Shown in pieces: positions 41,698 to 51,073 of a stretch of DNA of 64,000 nucleotides. The translations under genes and the position numbers were made by a program. Location: contig NC_091016.1 in NCBI RefSeq assembly GCF_041296385.1, forward strand, positions 13,803,497 to 13,867,496, in the 5' to 3' direction. The notes under the pieces are model-generated. The model was not told the origin of the DNA. It did not search any database and saw only the letters and a list, made by a program, of their open reading frames with translations. The DNA comes from Aphelocoma coerulescens. Its lineage: Eukaryota > Chordata > Aves > Passeriformes > Corvidae. Within the stretch, counting starts at the first letter, position 1, and each line of letters begins with the position of its first letter.

Positions 41698-41830
41698 GCA
41701 TTTATAAAAACTTCTTTCATCTAAGGATCTCAAAATGCTTTTGCACACATTTAATTAAGCTTCACAACATCCTGTGAGGTAAGTGTCAAGAGTGTTGTTA
41801 TATCCATTTTTACACAGGTTTCTCCAAGAA
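41698..41830. repeat. Ancient amniote interspersed repeat tail
   Basis: The order of landmarks is CATTTATAAAAACTTCTTTC, ATCTAAGGATCTCAAAATGC, ATTAAGCTTCACAACATCCT, GTGAGGTAAGTGTC and ATCCATTTTTACACAGG. It matches a widely dispersed old repeat pattern (trouble-free in many amniote genomes, MIR/L3-like), with the CTCAAAGCGCTTTACA and CCCATTTTACAGA landmarks altered. The family name is uncertain. Confidence 0.55.
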
Positions 41831-43391
41831 AACAAGGTCAGTCTCTAACGTGACTGGTATTTGGTTCACATCACTCTTGCACAGGACGAGTAGCATGGCT
41901 GCAGGAATTAGGAATGCTGATCTAGGTCACTTTGCATCTCCCACATGGCTCTTGCTGCTGCCACGCTGTGTGGACACACACACTAAGCCATGGCAAACAG
42001 TCAGAGCAGCCTCAGCCCAGATTTCCAGTCTGAGGTGGCCCTTTCTCTCCCAGGAGCACTCAAGCAGCAGAAAAGTCTCGGGAAAAAAAAGAGATAAGCA
42101 CCCAACACGATGCATAAGATGACAACCCACCTTGCAAAGATCTGTTCTTTCCACAGTTTTCTACCTTAGCATTTAAGCCTCTCTCTGCAATCTGCACACA
42201 GCAAGATTTAGCTTTAGCTTTAGCCAAAGCCAAGAAAGCAGCTGCAGGTGATGTAAAGTCACCCTTTACCAGCCACTCGCCTGCTCTAGAAGAGGCTGCA
42301 CACACTTCACCTCCACCCCCTACCAGCCTTAGACCCAACCCTATGGGCAATCAGCAATTCTGAGATCTACTAAATCCTAGATTACCACTTGACAGATATT
42401 TAAAAGTGAGGATCAACTGAAGTAATGTAGACTTGGAACTTGGGGGGACAGAAGTTTTCAAAAGCTCATTTCTTTTTCAAACATATGACTATGTTGTTTA
42501 AATTGAACCTAGCTCTCTGTAAGGTCTGTTGATTACCATAATAGCCCTGAGGAAGATAGGTCTAAGTAAGTGCTTGCAAATTGAGTAAAGAGTCCCAGGC
42601 CATACCTTCATGAGTTCTTTACCATCCTCATCAATTTACGTTTACATAAATTGTTTACATGTGGCAATGACCAGACTAGCTATTTGGAAAGGACTCTGCC
42701 TGTGGATGCATTTATTCCAAAATAAAAGCCACTTTGCTTTTCTAAATTAAGCGCACTTACAGGTAGAGAATGATTCTTCTGAATAACATAAGAAAGTCAT
42801 TTCATTCCTAAGTAGGCCATTGAGCAGAAATATTCTGAAATAATCTATCTGTCTAATTTCTTGTGTTGATGCTTTTTAAGGCACTGACAAAGTCACAGTT
42901 AGCAACCAATTTTTTTTTCAATCCATTGTTTTCTTGGAGAGGGTGTGCCAGTCCAGGGCAGAGTCAGAGATTCTTTTCTGTTCCCCTGAGTTCCCCTGAG
43001 TCAATGTACAGGATTTATTCTGGTCCATGTCTCTGTTGTGGGGGAAGGAACACCTGGCAGCCAGAGGAGAAGGTCTGGCACAAGAACATGCATCATTTCA
43101 TTTTACCTGGTGCTGTCTACTTAACTTTCATTGGAAATGGAGCAGTCATTGGCCTAAGCCTGCATTCTCACTTGAAGCTTTCTTCTGCTTTTCTTCTCCT
43201 CCAAGCACGTTCATGCCTGCTGTGGCACAGAAAAGAAAAATATGGCAGCAACCATACTTGACATACATGACAGAACACAATGCCATGGGAATCCCAGCAT
43301 CAGGCCCTCAGATGGGTTTTTATTGCTGCTACCATAAAGCTTTCAATAACTTCAAATGACTATTTTTGGGGTATGTTTCTTTATTTGGAAC

Positions 43392-43416
43392 GGGGGGGGG
43401 GGTGGGTGGAGAGGGG
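43392..43416 (+). repeat. G-run, possible G-quadruplex
   Basis: Eleven consecutive G, then T, GGG, T, GG, AGA, GGGG. Four G-tracts of at least three can be drawn, so the + strand could fold as a G-quadruplex. This is a low-complexity tract with no gene attached. Confidence 0.6.
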
Positions 43417-46400
43417 TAAAAATTCTCCTCGTGTTATCTCATATTGCAGAAACTGAGACTTGATGGGTACTACATTATCCTTTTTGGACCTCAATCACTC
43501 CCAAAGATTCAAGATGAACTCTGCCTGCCCAGGCACCAGAGTCAGTGCCCCAGGGAATTTCTTCATATCTAAGGGATATGCAGGATGTGTACTCGCATGC
43601 CCTTGCTGCCTCTCAACTCCAGCTGTACATGCAGTTTTGCTTTAGGAACCTGTACCTCCAGTATTGCATTATCTTTTTCAGTCTCTGTCATCAAGAGTTT
43701 AAATACAGTTCAGATCAGTGTTAGTGGCCCAGCTCCAAATGAGGAGAATTGCTGCAATTCGTTATCTTGACAAATTAACTGGTCTGAGGCAATTCCTTTT
43801 TGAGAGAGATACAATTACCTAACTCTTGAACTCTAGCCTTGCTCCAATGCTGTGGCATAGTTATGCACCTGCTCAAAAAGTGTGGATACTACTTTCCCAT
43901 CCATAAGTACAATTCCTACACTAGGATTTGATTTTAAAAAAAGGCTTTCTGACGACCAAGGTGTCTGATTGCACAGGGGATGGAAAATGTGGGAAATGCA
44001 GGGTCCTTGCCACCAAATCACAAGAGAAGGGGCTGGCACAGAGAGTGGTCTATCAGAGAAACACACACCACCAGTTGTCCCATCCTCTGTTTTGAGTCCA
44101 TCTTCCTGATCCAGTGGAAGAAGGTGGCTTTCCTGCTCCCAATCCACCACATAGCAGCCCATTCAGACCTAAACCAGATTATTTTTGGGGGAAAAAAAAT
44201 CCAAAGTGTTTTCTCCCTGGGATTTAGGCAAGAATTTGTACTTTCAATCTTTCAGTCTTTATATACCTGGAGGAAAATGGGTTGCCATCAGCACTCCACT
44301 CCTGGTGTGGACAGGAGCTGGTGCTCCTGGGAAGGCAGAGTGACCTCCAGCCTTGCCCTCACCTCCTGGCCTGGATAAAGCAATAAAAATACATCCACAG
44401 TTACACATTGTTCTTCCAACCCAACGTGGGCAGATGCACTTCTCATCCTCTTCCCTGTGGAAAGCAACTCCTTTTGCCCCTCAGCCATAGCTCACCTGTG
44501 GGCATCATCTTTCCTTGTAAAAGAGCTCCCAGATGCTAAAAGATATCCCATAACCATTCTTTTGAACCACTGCCTTTTGGAAACTGTTTGGAATAAAGCT
44601 GTCCAGCAGAAGGCTTGTGTTTGCCTAGAGCCTCTTTGTATGGACTTGGTGGCTGGGAGTTTCCTTGAGCTCCTCTTTGAACTCCAAGCCTTCAGCATCC
44701 AAAACATTTAACCCTCAATTTCTTTTCTGCTTTATCAGTTTGGTCAGCTTCCAGCTGGCAGCATTCATTTGCAGGCTCCCATTCTGCATCTCGTGTTTGC
44801 AGATGCATTTCTTTTTCAATTAACCCCTTGAAATGGTTTTCTTCTCCCCGGAGCCTACCTGCCTCCGGTCTGGCCGGCACTTCTCCCTGCTCTGGATGCC
44901 TGAAGGGCAGAAGCCAGGAGTGGAGGAGCTGGGTCCTTGAGCTGGAAGTGCCAAGCAGAGGGTGTGCCCCATGCACAGGCGTCACAGAGAGCAGCTGAAG
45001 GAACACGCAGGTTCGGCAGCGCCGGCTCTGCCCGTTGTGGGTTGGGGCTTGCAATGCCAGAGGCGCTTTTGCCTATGTGTAGTCTCTGGAGCATCACTTA
45101 TGAATAATGAGAATGCTTTCGCTGGGATGCTCGGGAGCACGCGCCCACATTTCCACTGCTGCAGCCTTCGCCCCAAACAATGGGAATGTCTCTGCTCGCC
45201 AGCAGCTTTTCCACAGCTTTGTTTTAGAACAGCTATTTCTAGAGAGTCACCTAAAATGAAAAAAAAAAAAAAAAAATGAAATAAAAAAGAAAAAGAAAGC
45301 CCGTGTCTAAAGCATCACTTAGCAAACAAAGACATTGCCTCGTCGCCAGGACTGTCCTCCCTCCTGTGCTGCTGTAATTGCTGAGCAGTAGCAGCCATAG
45401 GTTGCTCATCCTGGCACTCCAGCTGGTTCACAGGCACCTACAGGGAGAGGAGAACCGCTTGCCCACTGCCAGGATTGTCCAGCAAACTCCACATGGGCTG
45501 GGAAACCTGATAACATCTAGAGGTGCAGCATCTCTATTGCTGAGACACCAGTCAAGCCTTTGAAGTGAGACGGCCTGCAATTGAAGCAAATCCTTGGGTA
45601 TTCAGTCTCTTTCAGCTGGAGACTCAGCACAGCTTGGTACTTCCACATCTGGATCACCCTGTAAGACACACCTTCTTTTTTAAATTAATTAATATTGGCA
45701 CTGCTGGGGTGGTTCCTAAGGAACCCGATTACTTAGGCTCCAGGGAGATATAAAATTAACTATTCAGACTGTTTAGTGGTTAACTTAATGTTGTGTATGA
45801 TTCTGGCAGAGCAAATGAGTAGTAGAGATTGAAATCTCAGCCAAAGCTAGTAAAGACTCAGCATTTCCATTTAGTTTTTAGTTTTTAGTCCATCCAGAAA
45901 GTTTTAGAGCCAGGTTTCACAGCAGACTGCAGAAGACTGCTAAGTGAAGTATAACTGTGTAAGCTACAAAAATAAAAGCAGTTGTTTATAAATATTAGCT
46001 ACTTCTTTAGTTTTATCACATAACTTTTATATTAATTCTTAAATTTCCTGGCACACCCACTAAAACATTTTTGCTGCTGCTAATACCCCTACTATCCAAC
46101 TAGTGAAATAATGACATGTTATGCTACTATTAAGGGTTGATTCTACTAGTAGTGATGCCTTATCTTCTCAGGCATCAGATTGTTAAATTACAACAGAACT
46201 GGGAGATATTCAGATTTAATTTCAGAATTAATCTTATCCAGCTCTTTAAACTGTAACAGCTGTTCTCAATGAGTTTAAGTACTATAAAACCAATATTTCC
46301 TCAATTTGTATTTGTCAAATGCAAACATGTCAGCCTTGGGAATTAACAAAACAACACAAAAATAATCTAAAAATAAAAATCCATGGAAAACTAGCTGAGA

Positions 46401-49400
46401 AGAAGCAAAGAAGTTTAGAGTTACATTTTTCCACTCTCACAAACAAAGCTCTGTGGTTTCCCTGCAGGATTTTGTTGAAACGAAACAATTTTATTAGAAT
46501 ATGTTTATTTAGAAAGACGTTTTCAGGAGAACAATTGTAGCCAGAAAAAAAGAGCTGACCACACTCAAATCAGCAATGGAAGTTCCCACTGATTTTGATA
46601 CCAGAAGAACTTCATGCAGTGGTTTTAGAAATAGCTTTGTGTAGAGAAAACCTGGGATAGAATTATCACAACTTGATAATGTGTGAAATCATGCCCAATC
46701 TCATGCCTTCTGCAGCAGTTATTTGCCTTTAAAAAAATCCCCAAAACCTCATAAAATCATGAGAGCGTGCTTTCAACAGGTAAAAAGAAACACTTAAATG
46801 AAAAAAAAAGTTATTCCATAATAAGAGGAGATATGAACTTATTTACATAGAATTAGCTATTCAAGTAAAAAATTAATTTGTTTAAATGCCTAAGAGAAAA
46901 GAAGTGTGATTGTTAGTAAATTCTACTGTTTTACAGCACTCACTTGAATTAACTATTTGCATTTCTTCAGACCCTTGATTTGTTTTTCTCAGAAAAACGC
47001 TACTATTTACCTCTTTTTTTTTTTTTTTTGTAAAAGAGCAATGTGGCTGAAGTCTGTGTGGTTCACTGGGAGTTTGTTGGCATATATTTGCAATTCCTGA
47101 AGCAAAAAAATGATATTTTATCTTTAGAAGGAGTTACATTTTTTGAACTTATTGAATTTTTCAGAGATCAGCATGAAGAGTTCTGATTAAATGCTTGCTT
47201 CAGCATTTTAAAGGCTTCTTGTGTCCCTGTTGCCTAAGGAGGTCGTACACGAGGATTGCTCTGTAAACATCAGATTGTACAGAATTGGCTCTGCATACCA
47301 TGCCAGGCACACAAAGAGGAAGTCAAATGGCTTATCTCTCACTTATCAACTAGTTTATTTTTCACGCCCAAAAAAGGCTGCTACAAGAGCAGCTGCTACT
47401 TTGTAAATAATTTAATGGCTTCTGTTAAGTAGAGCTGTCAATTTTGCCAACAATATTAAAAGGAGATTTTCATTTTACCATGGATTTGCACATTCTGAAA
47501 TGCATTTTTATCCCTGAGAGTCCAGTGGAGGATCCTGGAGAATGGAAACAGCTTCTGATTTGCAGACACAGATTCAAAAGAGAATAGATGTGGTTAAATA
47601 ATGACAGATGTGTGAGCAGGGAAGGTGTGATATCACCTGCATGCATTACCTAGAGAGCATCCTGCTCAATAAGGCTTAGGAAAACTTTGAGTGGACTTGT
47701 AAAGAAAGATATTTGGCTCTTTCTGACAGGTGTTAGATGTAGCAATAGCAATTACCACAAAATTTTGGAAATGCAGAATATGCATTGTGTCATTGTGTGG
47801 TTGGGTGTACACAATATTATCCCAATATTGATCACGACAAATGGGATTTTTTTAAAGATTTTTAGCACAAAAAATTCACATTATTGCATCTGATAAATTA
47901 CTTTAATGATGAAACCACAATATTAGCATAATACCAACTCTCAAATTTTTAAAATTCAAATTCAGATTGAAATCTCCAGATCCTAACATGTTAAGCAAAT
48001 AGTAGGTTAGAATTTAAAACAGCAACAGTTTATTATGCAATAAGCCAAAGGAGTATCCCAGATTGCCTGAATACAAAATCTTGGGTGAAACTTGTGATCT
48101 CTCCAGTGCTAGCACAAAGTCAGGTTTCTGTTAAACACCAAACCCTAGACAGAGCCCTGATCTAAATGTGAGGACCACCACCCTCTCCCAGCTCTGTGAC
48201 ATTGTTGTCAAAATCCTTCCCTTTCTAATTAAAAGTGGGATAGTCTAGTTTGGGAAGGGCTGTGTTGTTTAAACAGTGTTCCTTGTGCATTTGTTTTTCC
48301 TTCTTTAGCACTTCTCACAGGGAGCAGAGTCCATGTCCCACAACAAAAATATTTATTTCTTTGTTCTATAGCTCTTATCTGATGGTTTTGTGGCTTTGAA
48401 CCACTCCTGGCATCTGATCCTATCAAATGCTCCACACTGCACCTGTATCCCCAGACCAGAATAGGTTCAATGCCCATAACTTGAGGTCAATTTCAGATAT
48501 TTATTTCAGATACAAAAGTGCAGAGAAGTCTATTTGCACTCCTGTGGGTAAGAACCCTGCTCTTCCCCTGGTTTGGTGCTTGCAGATGACAGACTGCTCT
48601 GTTTTCCATGAGGTTCCCATGGATCCAGTAGCATTATTTAACAAGGTGTAGCTGTGCTGCATCCACAGCACAAAATATATGCATTATATGCTCATGGCAT
48701 TCATATATTAGAAATGTGGCACACAAGGACTCTGTATGTCCAAATTGTAGCCCACTCCAGTTAAAAAGCTGCTGGGTACCACCTGGAGCACATGCATGAG
48801 TTACACTGAAGTGATTGGTGTGAGGACTGGGATTTACTCTGTTCTGATTGTCGGCAGGGACAAGGAAACACAAATCAGTAGTGTGATGGAAAGAGAACAA
48901 GACAAAGTTGACCCAATTCTAATTTGTTTTTTTCCTCAATACACACTCCTCTTTGAGCATCTCTCAGGGTTTTATGTTCTGAAATGTCCCCACTCCTCGG
49001 AGCTGGGTCAGCCTCAGGAGAAGTCATGGACATCATATATTGGTAAAAGTTTATAACTTTAAGGGGGTAAGTTGTGTAGGCCTTAGATGTTACTGGAAAA
49101 AGAAAAAAAATATAAAAGAAAAATTAATTGCAGCTGCTTGACTCACCCCGTACATATGAACTTTGACATTTTGCAAATTAAACATTCTGTTTAACATTCT
49201 GTTTCTTAACAAAATAAGGCAAAGTGGAGGGGGAGGCTCTTCAGGACCAAAGACTCAGTTCCAGGTGGGACCACAGCAGTGAGAGATGTGTTCCCAAGCA
49301 GAGGCTGTCAAAGTTTGTGCCACAAGACCTGCAGTGGATTTTGCCTAATTATTTTTTTCCCCCAATCAACAGGAATTTTGTTTAAGCCCTTTCCCAGAGT

Positions 49401-50449
49401 TCTTCATGTATATGAAAAGCAGCTTCTCCTGAACCTCTATAAGTTCTCAATATTGTTCCTCTCCTTCTCTTGGCTTCTCACTCTGCCAGGCTCCAAGAAG
49501 AGCTGCCCAGAGAAACCTCCCTTACTTGCCCTGGAGTTGAGTTTCTGAGATGTAAAGCATTGCCTGTACACCTATTTTCTCCTCTGCTTTTATTTCTCTT
49601 TGGATTTTTTTATTCAACATGGAGGGGAAATTGCACCACTGCTGATTTAGCACCTTTATTTATTGTAGTGTGATGTGCTTGCTCGAGGTGTGCTGCTTTC
49701 AGCCAAGTTGGCCATTTTCAATTATTCCCACATTGCTCTGCCTGTGGGAAGCAGCAGCACAGACAGACAACATCAGCTACCTGGGAAAGCCAAACCTTGC
49801 CACACTTCACCCTCCCTCACACCACAGATGCCAGTAATATTTAGGTGGCATGAAGAGTAGGAATAGTCCACAGCAATCCTACAGCACTGGATTTTTAGGA
49901 CTCAGAGGTTCAGAAACACTTATGAGGGGATTTGCTTTCCTAAGCCAGCGAGTGTTCTGGGTCTCCAGACAAAATGCTAACCAACAGCCTGGCAACCCTC
50001 GCCAGGGTGTTGCATCCTCCCCACTGCCCACGGTGCCACCATGGGTATCATGCAGATTAGCTTATACAGGATCCAAGAAGGCAGAGAACAAGGGGAGAAA
50101 AACAGGATTAGAAGAGGAAAAAATGCAAAAGAGTCTTACGATTTTGAGAAAAATCTTTTAAAGTCTTTATCTGTAACAGGATTTTTTTTTTCCTTAATCC
50201 AAACTCTGCTAGCCTGTGGTTTGATTAAATTTTTTATTTATTTATTTGAAGTCTCACACCTAGAATATGCAATTCCTTCTCTGTATTTTTAAGTGGTTCA
50301 GATATTTTTAAACAATTTCCTTTTCCAGAGGGCTCAGACTGGAATTTGTGAATGCTTCACCTACTGAAGACTTCAGGTCTTGATTGTGAACCAAAATATT
50401 TTAAAACAAAGCTAAGGGAAGTCTTTCTTTTTAAAGGAAGGAGTTACAG

Positions 50450-50454
50450 ATACC
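50450..50454. repeat. Target site duplication, left copy (ATACC)
   Basis: ATACC immediately precedes the TG of the 5' LTR, and the same five bases follow the CA of the 3' LTR at 56859-56863. A 5-bp duplication is within the 4-6 bp range made by retroviral integrases. Confidence 0.9.
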
Positions 50455-50580
50455 TGTCCTGGGTTGAGGTGTATTCTATTACCATCCTCATGAGCTGTTG
50501 AAATCAGGTGGGGCAGTGTTTTCCTTGCCTCCTCCCCCCAGATTATCTTTCTGTTAATGGCCCATCATTGTCCTGCTGCA

Positions 50581-50651
50581 TGACTCAGAGATAACTCCCT
50601 CCGGACTATCTTCTGTTAACGAGCCTAATCAACACCTGGCCTCATGACTCA
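50581..50651 (+). promoter_or_regulatory. LTR U3: paired AP-1-type sites and GATA motif
   Basis: Perfect TGACTCA heptamers at 50581-50587 and 50645-50651, with AGATAA at 50589-50594, lie 60-130 bp upstream of the TATA box. The arrangement is enhancer-like, but binding is inferred. The same sites recur in the 3' LTR at +5,850. Confidence 0.5.
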
Positions 50652-50707
50652 TTACCTCATTGTGAGATGCTCCACCCAGAGGGAGGAACCAAGCATCCCA
50701 TCATGGA

Positions 50708-50712
50708 TATAA
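50708..50712 (+). promoter_or_regulatory. LTR TATA box
   Basis: TATAA within GGATATAACTGG, about 254 bp into the LTR. It is the only good TATA candidate and places transcription start near 50735-50740. The 3' LTR copy is at 56558-56562. Confidence 0.6.
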
Positions 50713-50952
50713 CTGGGACTCTGAGCATCAAAGGGACGGGCTCCACTGGATTTCCAGAGGACAGGAGCTACACAGCCACCGCTGGACTTTCTGAGGAAGA
50801 GCAGACCCCTTCTACTACAGGATCACCACTTCAGAGGATTGCAGCCACCATTCCACCAGACTGCTACCACTACCCTGCCTAATAGGGATTCAGGTTGTAT
50901 CTTGGCTCTGTCAGTGTTTTCTTTTACTTTCTTTTCCTTTTCTTTAATTTCC

Positions 50953-50958
50953 ATTAAA
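50953..50958 (+). terminator. LTR polyadenylation signal (ATTAAA)
   Basis: ATTAAA in CCATTAAATTG, followed by a T/G-rich stretch (TTGTTATTCTGACTTGGTG). It is a common variant signal. The copy that would act on the viral RNA is at 56803-56808 in the 3' LTR. Confidence 0.6.
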
Positions 50959-51013
50959 TTGTTATTCTGACTTGGTGCCTCTCACTGGTTTATTTTCAAA
51001 CTAGTACATAATT

Positions 51014-51031
51014 TGGCGCCCAACGTGGGGC
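51014..51031 (+). promoter_or_regulatory. Primer binding site, tRNA-Lys type
   Basis: TGGCGCCCAACGTGGGGC starts five bases after the 5' LTR. Starting with TGG, it is complementary to a tRNA 3' CCA end. The 18-mer is the sequence I associate with the tRNA-Lys1,2 primer of Mason-Pfizer-type betaretroviruses. Mammalian ERVL elements are named for a leucine primer, so the pairing with an ERVL-like pol is notable. Confidence 0.85.
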
Positions 51032-51073
51032 ACTGCTCTGAGAGAAAGTCAGAATTACAATTTTGTATTCACC

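Larger units (their letters stand above)
26872..50449. other. WDPCP 30-kb intron, 5' part, no gene recognised
   Basis: No exon, RNA gene or young transposable element was recognised in these 23.6 kb. Visible are a diverged LINE-tail-like stretch at 33340-33435, an ancient repeat at 41698-41830, a (TG)n tract at 40078-40103, a G-run at 43392-43416, a perfect 10-bp inverted repeat at 38580-38601 and another at 32782-32803. The stretches 28500-28700 and 35040-35240 are AT-rich, repeat-free and rich in homeodomain-type cores. The many open frames of 60-130 codons look like chance. Confidence 0.5.
50455..51008 (+). repeat. 5' LTR (554 bp)
   Basis: It begins TGTCCTGG and ends AGTACA (TG...CA). The boundaries are fixed by the identical copy at 56305-56858 and by the flanking duplications. 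It contains two TGACTCA (AP-1 type) sites at 50581-50587 and 50645-50651, GATA-type AGATAA motifs at 50543-50548 (reverse) and 50589-50594, a TATAA at 50708-50712, and an ATTAAA polyadenylation signal at 50953-50958. The U3/R boundary should therefore fall around 50735-50740 and the R/U5 boundary roughly 15-25 nt after the ATTAAA. The 71-codon open frame inside (50667-50882) is most likely incidental: its ATG lies upstream of the TATA box. Confidence 0.96.

Noticed and set aside
44720..45100. Overlapping 80-120 codon frames in a GC-richer patch
   Set aside because: No conserved peptide, splice pairing or domain. The frames are on both strands, as expected for a GC-rich stretch.
50667..50882. 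71-codon open frame inside the LTRs
   Set aside because: The ATG lies upstream of the TATA box, so LTR-driven RNA would not carry it. The identity in both LTRs is simply LTR identity.
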